In this document: positions 17,043 to 25,494 of the stretch, in pieces
Layout of the letters: the number at the start of each line of letters is the position of its first letter
How positions within the stretch are numbered: the first letter of the stretch is position 1
Assembly: GCF_030694375.1 (NCBI RefSeq)
Contig: NZ_JAUXYL010000040.1
Span: forward strand, 248,001 to 312,000
Direction of reading: 5' to 3'
DNA: 64,000 nt
Source: Algoriphagus sp.
Lineage (GTDB): Bacteria; Bacteroidota; Bacteroidia; Cytophagales; Cyclobacteriaceae
Notes under the pieces: model-generated
What the model was told of the DNA's origin: nothing
The model's database searches: none
The model's input: only the letters and a program-made list of their open reading frames with translations
Translations under genes and position numbers: made by a program

Positions 17043-17076
17043 AGACCTGCCAGGTTTTTGAAAACCTGGCAGGTCT
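17043..17076 (-). terminator. perfect 16-bp-stem hairpin after the cusB-like gene
   Basis: AGACCTGCCAGGTTTT and its exact complement flank a 2-nt loop, starting 10 bp after the CusB-like stop. It could stop or weaken transcription before the DUF3347 gene. The sequence also looks like a dispersed palindromic repeat, and no T-run follows on the minus strand. Confidence 0.5.
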
Positions 17077-17085
17077 GGTAAAATC

Positions 17086-18864
17086 TCAATGATTATGTGA
17101 AACGGGAGGAGAAGTTGGATTCCCAGCTAGATTCATCACCGGCTGACCTTTGAGGTAGGTTTGTTTTACTTCTCCGCAGCTCAGCATGGATGCGCCGAAA
17201 TAGGGATTGGTGATTTCCTTTTGCTCTGAAAGCCAATAGGCGCCCTGATCTCCAAATGCCATCGGGCAATAATCCTTGTACACCACAGCTTTGTTCAACC
17301 CGAATGTTTCTGTCACCTCCAGCATGTGAAAGGAAAGCATTGAGAAATGCTTTCGGGCTTCCTCTAGGTCTTTGGTATTAGCCATCTTCGTTTTGGCATC
17401 TTTTAATCCTGAAAGCATCCCCATCCAAAGGTCATGGGCCTCGCCCTTTACTAGATTCATATTTACTTTACCCAAATTTTGATCTAAAGTGCTCAGGGAT
17501 TTTTGGGCTTCTGAAAGGTTGTCTTTAACCAGATTATTTTTCACCAGAAAGTAGGCATCTGCTACCGATGTAATTTGATCCCTGAACTCCTGCGAGACCT
17601 CCAAAGATTTGGTCTTTGGTCTGTTCATCATGCTGAATTGTCCTGAAAGCTGAGCGGCAGCATCGATGGCAAAAACACCGTTAGTTACGATTTCCTCCCC
17701 AGCCTGCAAGCCTGCTTCAATGATGTAATTATCACCCATTCTAGGGCCTAAGGTTACTTCACGCATTTCAAAGGAAGGCATCTCCGCATCCGGTACTTTG
17801 ACATAGATTACCGATCGTTTTCCCGACCACAAAACCGCTGTTCTCGGAACGGATATTCCGGAAGCTGCTGACTTTGCGTTGGTCCTGATTCGTGCAGTGA
17901 CAAACATTTCAGGCTTCAGTTTCTGGCCTGAATTTGTGATTTCAGCCCGTACAGATGCTGCTCGAGTATTCGGATTGATTAATCGGTCGATGAACGTGAT
18001 TTTAGCCTTAAACTCATCTCCGGGAAAACCTGCGACAGAAAAATTGATTTCGTTACCAAAATTCAGAAATTGTAAATCCGATTCGTAAGCGTCCAATAGC
18101 ACCCAAAGCTTATTCAGATTGACCACATTAAATAGCACGGTTCCTGTGCTGACATAATCCCCCACAGCTACATTGCGCTGTACAACCACACCGGATTGAT
18201 CTGCAAGAATGTCAATTTGTTCGGTGACTTTTCCGGATTGCTCAATCGCATTGATTTGACTTTCGGTCAGCTTCCAGAATTTGAGTTTTTCTTTGGCCGC
18301 CTGATAAAGTTCGGGAAAATCGTTTTTGCTTTTAACAGCTTCAAGAAGTTCACGTTGCGCAGAAAGCAATTCGGGGGAATAGAGTGTCGCCAAGCGTTGA
18401 CCGGCTTTGACTTCCTCTCCGGTAAAGCTTACAAACAAGCGTTCGATTCTTCCGGGATATTTTGCAGTTACTGATGCATTTTCCCGCTCGTCCGGTTGGA
18501 TTTTCCCCGTGAGAAAGAGTTCACCGGAAGCATTCACCCCAGCAATTTTTGTGGTGTGGATTTGGGCCATAGCCACAGCCTCCGGAGTCATTTCGTAGGC
18601 CATTGGATTGGAAGATGAACTGGAAGAGGTGGAAACAGGGATAAGATCCATCCCGCAAAGCGGGCAGTCTCCCGGTTCGCTCAACTTAACCTGCGGATGC
18701 ATGGAACAAGTCCAAAGTTGATTGCTTAAACTTTCCAACCCATGGTCATGTCCATCGGTTGCTTCCAATTGGGAAGGACTTGGCTTGATCAACCAGCCGA
18801 ATAGTACCCCTATCACCAAAGTGAGGGTAATTAGCGCGAATTTATTTTCGAATATCTTTTTCAT
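17086..18864 (-). CDS. cusB: CusB-like RND efflux adaptor with heavy-metal-binding and DUF3347 domains
   Basis: A 592-residue membrane-fusion protein, longer than E. coli CusB (407). In order: an N-terminal membrane anchor (ALITLTLVIGVLFGWLI), a heavy-metal-binding domain near residues 50-78 (WTCSMHPQV...CPLCGMDLIP), the adaptor core with barrel-sandwich and beta-barrel parts (GRIERLFVSFTGEEVKAGQR, then VVVQRNVAVGDYVSTG), and a C-terminal DUF3347 domain (about 440-580: DYCPMAFGDQGAYWLS, FGASMLSCGEV). The adaptor links the CusA-like pump to TolC and passes Cu(I)/Ag(I) on. It starts 9 bp after the TolC gene stop. Confidence 0.9.
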   Translation of the reverse strand: MKKIFENKFALITLTLVIGVLFGWLIKPSPSQLEATDGHDHGLESLSNQLWTCSMHPQVKLSEPGDCPLCGMDLIPVSTSSSSSSNPMAYEMTPEAVAMAQIHTTKIAGVNASGELFLTGKIQPDERENASVTAKYPGRIERLFVSFTGEEVKAGQRLATLYSPELLSAQRELLEAVKSKNDFPELYQAAKEKLKFWKLTESQINAIEQSGKVTEQIDILADQSGVVVQRNVAVGDYVSTGTVLFNVVNLNKLWVLLDAYESDLQFLNFGNEINFSVAGFPGDEFKAKITFIDRLINPNTRAASVRAEITNSGQKLKPEMFVTARIRTNAKSAASGISVPRTAVLWSGKRSVIYVKVPDAEMPSFEMREVTLGPRMGDNYIIEAGLQAGEEIVTNGVFAIDAAAQLSGQFSMMNRPKTKSLEVSQEFRDQITSVADAYFLVKNNLVKDNLSEAQKSLSTLDQNLGKVNMNLVKGEAHDLWMGMLSGLKDAKTKMANTKDLEEARKHFSMLSFHMLEVTETFGLNKAVVYKDYCPMAFGDQGAYWLSEQKEITNPYFGASMLSCGEVKQTYLKGQPVMNLAGNPTSPPVSHNH

Positions 18865-18873
18865 TTTAAAGTC

Positions 18874-20538
18874 TTATTGAAGTTCAACATCAGATGAAGC
18901 AAGCATTTCAAGCATAGCTAGGCTTTGGTATTGCTGATTGATTGCATTGACGCGTTTCAGTTGGTAATCCAGCAGAAGCTGCTGGGCACGAAGTACTTCT
19001 GTAAAATCCCTTCCGCTATTGCTGTAGGCTGTCAGCAGGAGATTGATAGTTTGGTCGACAAGTTTCACCTGTTCCGTGTATAGTCGGATTTTTCGTTCGG
19101 CATCTTCCCAATCCCGAAAAGCATTGGCCCACTCCATGGTGAGCAGATTTTCTGTTTTTTGGCGGGTCAGGGAAGTCGCTTCTTTGAGGTATTCGGCTTC
19201 TTTGATTTTGGCGTTTGTTTTCTTCCGGTAGATAGGCAAGGTTATAGTCACCATCGGCATGACCATATTATCTCCACCCATCATCATTCCGTCCTCCAAC
19301 CTTGGTTTGAATGGCATGTAATTGACTCCTGCACCAAGCATGGGCCGTCCGTCCAATTTTGCCATTCGCGCCTGTTGATCATATGCAGCCATTTCCGAGT
19401 CGTACATTGCTAGCATCGGGTTACTGGCTTTTATATTTTCCAGAACTTCAAGCTTTCCGTTATCCAAATTAGCAGGTGAAAGGGTGGTTGACACAAGGAT
19501 TTCTTCCCGGTTTTCCCGGTTGAGAAGCTGATTAAACTTGATCTGCAAAGGCTCCATATTGGCTTCCAACTGGGATAGATTGCTTTCCAACTCTTTCATT
19601 TCAATGCGAATCTGCAAGACATCACTCATACCCGAACCTGTGCCTGAAGAACCCATTCCACTGCTCATGGAACTTGCGGAGGTGGGCATTTGAGAAGTGG
19701 TTGCGTCCATTGAATTCATGGAAGAAGCTCCGGCAGAGCTGCTGCTTGAAGTGCTGGCGGTTTGATTGCTAGAAGTTGGTGCTGCACCTCCGGTAGTCGG
19801 TGCCGCAGCTTGATACTTAATCAATGCAAGACGTTCGTATTTCTTCAGGTATTCCAGATTCTCTTTGCTGATCCGAATTTCCTCATTAAGTCGGTGAAGC
19901 TCGTACCAGGTGGATTTGATTTGGAAAAACAACTGATTCTTTTCCTCTAAAAAGAGCTGATATTGAGCGAGTGCCATGTAATTGGCCTCTTCTTTTTGTG
20001 CGGAAAGCATTCCAAACCAGGGGAACATCTGCATCAGCTGAATGTCTGCCTGCTGATTTCCCATAAATCGCTCCATAGGACGTAGGAAAAACCCTACCCG
20101 CAATTCGGGATCAGGCAGGGCAACTTGTCCGCTTCGCTCCATAGATGCCATATACCGTGAATAAGAGGCTTTTAATCCTGGGTTATTCTGGGCAGCTTGG
20201 ATGAGATAGTCATCGAGGGATTGAGCCTTTGCCTGATAGGTAAACAGTGAGAAGCAAAGAGGAAGTACTAAATAGAATATTTGAAATTTGAGATTTGAGA
20301 TTTGAAATTTCAAGTCAGAAAGCTGAAGTGAGAAGGTTGAATTTTTTAATTTTTCCCACAGATTTTCACGGATGCTCACAGATTTTTCCCTCGCCGTGGT
20401 TTGGGCCTGCCTGTCCCGTAGGTAGGTCTTCGCAAACCACCCTTTTAAAAGAGTTATTGAAGATATTAACTGCGGCATGATCAATAACCAAACTCCGAAA
20501 TCTGAAATCCGAAATCCGAAATCTTTTAATTTTTTCAT
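18874..20538 (-). CDS. TolC-family outer-membrane efflux protein with a repeat-filled 5' end
   Basis: The open frame from ATG 20538, 4 bp after the CusA stop, gives 554 residues, but the first 75 are encoded by intergenic-type repeats and read as such (KDFGFRISDFG, SDLKFQISNLKFQI). The true signal peptide follows (FYLVLPLCFSLFTYQAKA). Translation may therefore start at TTG 20313, giving 479 residues, or the ATG may be used and the peptide processed oddly. The mature protein has two OEP repeats; a Ser/Thr/Met-rich stretch of about 60 residues (about 246-306, with SSMNSMDATTSQMPTS) lies in the first coiled-coil region. It is the outer-membrane channel of the pump. Confidence 0.85.
   Translation of the reverse strand: MKKLKDFGFRISDFGVWLLIMPQLISSITLLKGWFAKTYLRDRQAQTTAREKSVSIRENLWEKLKNSTFSLQLSDLKFQISNLKFQIFYLVLPLCFSLFTYQAKAQSLDDYLIQAAQNNPGLKASYSRYMASMERSGQVALPDPELRVGFFLRPMERFMGNQQADIQLMQMFPWFGMLSAQKEEANYMALAQYQLFLEEKNQLFFQIKSTWYELHRLNEEIRISKENLEYLKKYERLALIKYQAAAPTTGGAAPTSSNQTASTSSSSSAGASSMNSMDATTSQMPTSASSMSSGMGSSGTGSGMSDVLQIRIEMKELESNLSQLEANMEPLQIKFNQLLNRENREEILVSTTLSPANLDNGKLEVLENIKASNPMLAMYDSEMAAYDQQARMAKLDGRPMLGAGVNYMPFKPRLEDGMMMGGDNMVMPMVTITLPIYRKKTNAKIKEAEYLKEATSLTRQKTENLLTMEWANAFRDWEDAERKIRLYTEQVKLVDQTINLLLTAYSNSGRDFTEVLRAQQLLLDYQLKRVNAINQQYQSLAMLEMLASSDVELQ
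20284..20524. repeat. three dispersed-repeat modules inside the 5' end of the TolC gene
   Basis: From right to left: a GAAATCCGAAATCCGAAATC tract (20495-20524, same family as 32188-32237); a CACAGATTTTCACGGATGC module (about 20345-20383, same family as the arrays at 49560 and 53403) next to a GCCTGCCTG word at 20406; and a TTTGAGATTTGAGATTTGAA tract (20284-20312). Such tracts are otherwise found only between genes in this window. Confidence 0.65.
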
Positions 20539-20542
20539 AACC

Positions 20543-23500
20543 TTATGCGTTTGATTCCTCAGTGAAGACTTCGGAATTGTGTTTTAATTTCCGTTCTGCC
20601 CACCAGCAATAGAGGGTAGGCACGATAAATACTGTGGTAATCTCCAATACCATTCCTCCCAAAGAAGGAATCGCCATCGGAATCATAATATCCGATCCTC
20701 TTCCGGTGGAAGTGAAGATCGGAACCAAGGCAAGCATAGTGGTAGCAGTAGTCATCATACAGGGCAAAACTCTCCGTTTTCCTGCTTCCAATACCGAGTC
20801 ACGGATTTCCTGAACAGTGCTCGGCTTGTTCTCTTTAAAGCTTTGATCCAAATAGGAAGCCACTACAACTCCATCATCGGTGGCAATTCCAAACAAGGCG
20901 ATGAATCCCACCCAAACTGCTACGCTGAGATTGTAGACTTTCATCTGGAAAAGATCCCGAAGATTGGCCCCGAAAAAGGAGAAATTCATAAACCAATCCT
21001 GTCCATAGAACCAGATCATCAGAAATCCTCCTGAGAAGGCCATTGCGATTCCAGTGAATACAAACAATGTGGTAGATACCGCTCTGAACTGGAAATAAAG
21101 TATCAGAAATATCAGGATCAAACTCAGTGGAACGACTAAAGAAAGTCTTGCCTCTGCGCGGATTTGATTTTCGTAGGAACCTGAAAAGGCAAAGCGAACG
21201 CCACTTGGGATTTTGAGCTCTCCGGAGTCAATTTTTTCCTGTAAGTATCGTTGGGCGTCTTCCACCACAGTCACTTCAGCAAAGCCCGGCATTTTGTCCA
21301 AAAGCACATAACCAACCAGGAAGCTGTTTTCACCGCGAATCATATCAGGTCCGGGACGATAACTCACTTTGACCAATTGCCCCAATGGAATGTAACTTCC
21401 GACAGGAGTTGGGATCTGAAGGTTTTCAATGGCATAAGGATCGTCTCTAAACTCCCGTGCGTAGCGAACACGAATCGGGAAGCGCTCCCGGCCTTCGACA
21501 GTGGTACTGAGTTTCATTCCTCCAATAGCAGTCTCGATAAAGTCCTGAACATCTTTTACATTGAGTCCGTAGCGAGAAATTTGCTCCCGGTCAATGTCCA
21601 ATTCGAGGTAGGGTTTACCAACAATTCGATCGGCGAAAACTGCTTCTTTTTTGACCGAAGGAACTTCTTTGAGGTACTTTTCTAGCTGTAAACCAAAGCT
21701 TTCAATGGTCTGTAGATCAGGGCCATATACTTTGATTCCCATCGGTGCACGCATACCTGTTTGAAGCATGACGAGACGCGTTTCAATCGGTTGGAGTTTG
21801 GGAGAGGAGGTGACACCAGGCAAATTGATCACGCTGACGATCTCATTCCAGATATCATCCGGAGTTTTGATATGGGACCGCCATTGACGGAAATATTCCC
21901 CATCCGGATCTTCCACCAAGTCTTTAACCCGAATCTGATTGGGAGTCATGGTTTCGGGATCAAACAAGGAACCGTCCTTCAATTCGTATTTTCCATCCTT
22001 GTTGACTTTGAATCGAATTCGACTTCCATTGATGTCGGTGGCGTATTCGGTTTTGTAATTGATGGTATTTTCAAACATGGAAATCGGTGCAGGATCGATG
22101 GCAGTTTCTGCGCGACCCGCTTTCCCCACAACCATATCCACTTCAGGAATTGCTGTCACCATCATATCCAGTTTTTGCAAAACCTCCTTGTTTTCCTGAA
22201 TGCCGGAATGCGGCATTGTAGTCGGCATCAGGAGGAATGAGCCTTCATTGAGCGAAGGCATAAACTCCTTACCTAAACCCGGAAAGGTATGGGTCATTCC
22301 TGACCATAATCCAGTGGTTCGGATATTGACTCCAATCAGATCGAAGCTTTTTGGAATTATCCCAAAAACTCGGTTAAAACCTAACCAGACGCTAATTCCT
22401 AGTAGGATTACGACTATGGGGAAAAGCATGAACTTCATTTTATTGGCCAGACACCAGTTGAGAATTCGGGGATAAATCCGGATAAATCCGGCAAATCCCC
22501 CCAAAACCAAGGTCAAGAGCAAAGCAATAAAAATGAAATTGGTCAAGGTGCTTACCGACACACCTAAAGGCATCCATTCCTTTGTCAAAAGCAGGGTAAC
22601 TGCCAACAGCGTAACGGCAATGATCAGAAAGCTTTTTCGCTTTTCTACTTTTTCAGGAAAATGAAATGCTGCAGTATGCACCAAGCCATATCCAAATAGC
22701 AACCATCCAGCCCAAGACCATACGGTCAAGGCGATGATTGGGCCGATAATCAGCAGACCATAATTCAGGTAGCGACCAATTTGTCCTTTTTGCTTTTTGA
22801 TGGAAAAAATCCAGTGTGAAAAAGCAGGCATGATCAGCAAGGTGAAAATCACCGCTGAGATCAATGCAAATGTCTTGGTATAAGCCAAGGGACCAAAAAG
22901 TTTTCCTTCCGCTGCCTGGAGAGTGAAAACCGGCAAGAAACTGACAATGGTCGTACTGACAGCAGTGATGATCGCACCGGAAACTTCCGATGTGGCCTGA
23001 TAGACCGTTTTGAGTTTGGTTTGACCCGAAGGAGCTGTTTCCAGATGGCGGAGAATATTTTCATTCAAAATAATCCCCAAATCCACCATGGTTCCGATGG
23101 CAATCGCGATGCCCGATAGTGCAACGATATTGGCATCTACACCGAAGTATTTCATAAAAATGAAACACATCAGCACCGCCATGGGAAGCAAAGCCGAAAT
23201 CAATAAGGAGGCCCTCAGATTGTATACCATGACGATGATCACCAGAATTGTAATCAAAATCTGAAGGCTGATCGCTTCATACAGTGTACCTAAAGTCTCA
23301 TAAATCAGGCCTGTGCGATCGTAGAAGGGTACGATCGTAACCTTTGAAACTGTCCCGTCTGCCAGGGTTTTGGTAGGGAGTCCTTGGGAAATTTTCTCGA
23401 TTTCTGCTTTTACGCCTTCGATCACTTTCAAGGGATTGTCTCCGTAACGTGCGATGACCACTCCGCCCACGGCCTCAGCACCGGACTTGTCCAAAATACC

Positions 23501-24376
23501 GGACATATTTCGGGTCTGTGGGCCAATGTTAACCCGGGCAACATCCTGAATTCGGATCGGGACGTTGTCAGTCACTTTGACTACGGCTTTATCCAAATCT
23601 GAGAGTTCTTCGACATAGCCCAACCCGCGGATGAAATAATCGACTTTGTTGACCTCGATGGTGTTGGCAGAGACGTCCAAGTTGGACTTACGGACGGCTT
23701 CCATTACATCCATCAGCGTGACGCCATTGGCTTTTAGGGCCCCCGGATCCACGTCAACTTGGTATTCTTTGACATATCCGCCTACGGAAGCGACTTCGGA
23801 AACTCCCTCCACAGCTGTGAGGGAATAGCGAACATAGTAGTCTTGGATCGTTCGAAGCTCATGAAGATCCCATCCGCCCACGGGATTTCCATCCGGATCA
23901 CGGCCTTCGAGGGTGTACCAATAGACCTGCCCTAAAGCTGTGGCATCAGGCCCAAGTTTGGGTTGAACTCCTTCCGGAAGTAGTCCAGCCGATAGTGAAT
24001 TCAGCTTTTCGAGTACCCGGGATCTGCTCCAGTAAAACTCAATGTCTTCTTCGAAAATGATGTAGATACTGGAAAATCCAAAGGCGGAACTGGATCGGAC
24101 ACTTTTTACTCCGGGAAGTCCCAATAGGGAAGTGGTGAGTGGATAGGTGATTTGGTCTTCCACATCCTGAGGAGATCGCCCCATCCATTCGGTGAAGACG
24201 ATTTGTTGGTTTTCCCCGATATCCGGGATGGCGTCCACAGGAACAGGATCCCGCGGAAGAAAACTGACAGACCAATTGAAAGGTGCGGTAACGATTCCCC
24301 AGCCGATAATAAGCAGGAGGAAAAGTACTGTAACCAGTTTATTTTCAAGGAAATACTTGACGATTTTGTTTAGCAT
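20543..24376 (-). CDS. cusA: CusA/CzcA-type heavy-metal RND efflux permease
   Basis: A 1277-residue inner-membrane pump; E. coli CusA has 1047. The N-terminal helix, VDAIPDIGENQQIVFTEWMG, and FTEWMGRSPQDVEDQITYPL mark the heavy-metal RND subfamily. Helix 4 holds GIAIAIGTMVDLGIILNE with the proton-relay Asp. The porter domain has KEFMPSLNEGSFLLMPTTMP and a MRAPMGIKVYGP stretch. Extra length comes from about 120 residues at 525-645 that carry three or four added hydrophobic segments, seen in other Bacteroidota homologues. It exports Cu(I)/Ag(I) or a similar ion by proton antiport. It lies between the HYC_CC_PP and TolC genes. Confidence 0.92.
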   Translation of the reverse strand: MLNKIVKYFLENKLVTVLFLLLIIGWGIVTAPFNWSVSFLPRDPVPVDAIPDIGENQQIVFTEWMGRSPQDVEDQITYPLTTSLLGLPGVKSVRSSSAFGFSSIYIIFEEDIEFYWSRSRVLEKLNSLSAGLLPEGVQPKLGPDATALGQVYWYTLEGRDPDGNPVGGWDLHELRTIQDYYVRYSLTAVEGVSEVASVGGYVKEYQVDVDPGALKANGVTLMDVMEAVRKSNLDVSANTIEVNKVDYFIRGLGYVEELSDLDKAVVKVTDNVPIRIQDVARVNIGPQTRNMSGILDKSGAEAVGGVVIARYGDNPLKVIEGVKAEIEKISQGLPTKTLADGTVSKVTIVPFYDRTGLIYETLGTLYEAISLQILITILVIIVMVYNLRASLLISALLPMAVLMCFIFMKYFGVDANIVALSGIAIAIGTMVDLGIILNENILRHLETAPSGQTKLKTVYQATSEVSGAIITAVSTTIVSFLPVFTLQAAEGKLFGPLAYTKTFALISAVIFTLLIMPAFSHWIFSIKKQKGQIGRYLNYGLLIIGPIIALTVWSWAGWLLFGYGLVHTAAFHFPEKVEKRKSFLIIAVTLLAVTLLLTKEWMPLGVSVSTLTNFIFIALLLTLVLGGFAGFIRIYPRILNWCLANKMKFMLFPIVVILLGISVWLGFNRVFGIIPKSFDLIGVNIRTTGLWSGMTHTFPGLGKEFMPSLNEGSFLLMPTTMPHSGIQENKEVLQKLDMMVTAIPEVDMVVGKAGRAETAIDPAPISMFENTINYKTEYATDINGSRIRFKVNKDGKYELKDGSLFDPETMTPNQIRVKDLVEDPDGEYFRQWRSHIKTPDDIWNEIVSVINLPGVTSSPKLQPIETRLVMLQTGMRAPMGIKVYGPDLQTIESFGLQLEKYLKEVPSVKKEAVFADRIVGKPYLELDIDREQISRYGLNVKDVQDFIETAIGGMKLSTTVEGRERFPIRVRYAREFRDDPYAIENLQIPTPVGSYIPLGQLVKVSYRPGPDMIRGENSFLVGYVLLDKMPGFAEVTVVEDAQRYLQEKIDSGELKIPSGVRFAFSGSYENQIRAEARLSLVVPLSLILIFLILYFQFRAVSTTLFVFTGIAMAFSGGFLMIWFYGQDWFMNFSFFGANLRDLFQMKVYNLSVAVWVGFIALFGIATDDGVVVASYLDQSFKENKPSTVQEIRDSVLEAGKRRVLPCMMTTATTMLALVPIFTSTGRGSDIMIPMAIPSLGGMVLEITTVFIVPTLYCWWAERKLKHNSEVFTEESNA

Positions 24377-24467
24377 AAATCACAAAGGTTAAATGCAGAA
24401 AATGAATCTAAAGCCGATTTGGCTTAAGTCAAACGCATGCAGGAAAACAGCCCTGCCAACCTTGGAT

Positions 24468-24881
24468 TTAAATCAGAAATTGCTCAAAAAGGACGTGGAA
24501 GTCCTGAATAAGTGGGGGGGAGGTATATAGTGCAAAAGTAGGTTGCTCAGTCTCAACAGAATCCAAACCAAAAATAAAAACCTGGGCCAAGGCCACGGCA
24601 AAGACCACATTGAAAGAATAATGATTCTTTTCTAGCTGAACATCCTCGTCCACCTGAAGGTGTTCGGTGATATTCTCGCAGCAGGACTGGGTCGATTTTT
24701 CTGACTTGGAATCACTTTCCTCATGATCCATATCCATGGCCATTCCGCAATCCAGATGCTTCGGCGAAAAACCAAAGTCACTTTTCATCGCATGGCCCAT
24801 GCAAAAATGGGTCGTCTTCGCCATCCCAATGGAGGAGAATAGAACCAAAAAGGCTAAGGATATGGAGAAAATGGTTTTCAC
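24468..24881 (-). CDS. HYC_CC_PP family small exported protein, first gene of the efflux cluster
   Basis: A 137-residue protein with signal peptide (about residues 1-20). It has the three marks that name the family, HFC (for HYC) just after the signal, CC in the middle (STQSCCENI) and PP near the end (YTSPPLIQDFHVLFEQFLI). A Met/His/Cys-rich segment, HFCMGHAMKSDFG...CGMAMDMDHEE, suggests metal binding. A hydrophobic helix follows near residue 95. The start is GTG at 24881. The family usually neighbours metal-efflux genes in Bacteroidota; its function is unknown. It lies 91 bp upstream of cusA. Confidence 0.8.
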   Translation of the reverse strand: MKTIFSISLAFLVLFSSIGMAKTTHFCMGHAMKSDFGFSPKHLDCGMAMDMDHEESDSKSEKSTQSCCENITEHLQVDEDVQLEKNHYSFNVVFAVALAQVFIFGLDSVETEQPTFALYTSPPLIQDFHVLFEQFLI

Positions 24882-24886
24882 AGAAT

Positions 24887-24894
24887 CAAAAGTA
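24887..24894 (-). promoter_or_regulatory. Bacteroidota -7 box (TACTTTTG) at the head of the metal-efflux cluster
   Basis: A perfect TAnnTTTG match on the minus strand, only 5 bp before the GTG start codon. If used, the mRNA would start at or next to the start codon and be leaderless. Otherwise the match is by chance and the true promoter lies further upstream. Confidence 0.4.
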
Positions 24895-25494
24895 AGTAAA
24901 ATTAATTTAAGTGTTCCGTATTAAGGCAAATCATATTATGACTTAATGATCAAGATCTTACCAGTAAGAAACAAGAACTGGAAAGCAAATATGGGTTAAG
25001 CTTTGATGAAATTGATCCGCAGTAATCAGTGCCAAAATTAAGAAATTGATAACTTTTATGAATAGACGTAAAGATTTCAATTCAGTTTTCAAATTTATGT
25101 GAAAAAAGGGAGGCAAAGTGAGTGGCGAGACCCAAAAAGAGATACTAGATGTAAGATTCAAGACAAAAACCACAACTAAGACAAAGGAGAACCTATTTTA
25201 AATCAACGGAAATATGGCTTTCTCAAAAGTCAAAGCTTAAAAAAATTGATTAGCCACAATTAGCCACCATTCTAATGATGAATTTGTAGAGTAGCTGATA
25301 ATTGTCGAAAGACCAAGTCCCAGCCCCCAGCTTGATTCATCGGACCTCAAAACTCATTTTCTATGGATTTTCGGGTGTAAAAAGCAGATTTACAGATTAA
25401 AAATTAGTAAAAAAATACCTATGCCAGGTAAGCAATAACTTATACACTTTTAATACTTTAAACCTTTACAATTCAACCCTAAATCCCAACCACC
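24895..25494. other. gene-free stretch between the metal cluster and the metallophosphatase
   Basis: About 600 bp, AT-rich, with no convincing ORF or RNA gene. The only small pattern is a 9-bp direct repeat ATTAGCCAC at 25249 and 25259, ten bases apart (one helical turn), a possible protein-binding site. Confidence 0.5.

Noticed and set aside
23646..24392. Several 60-80 residue frames opposite or in other frames of the cusA gene
   Set aside because: Shadow frames of a clear RND pump gene.
24958..25173. 71-residue hydrophobic minus-strand frame in the gap after the metal cluster
   Set aside because: Low complexity from AT-rich DNA, no promoter or family match; not convincing.
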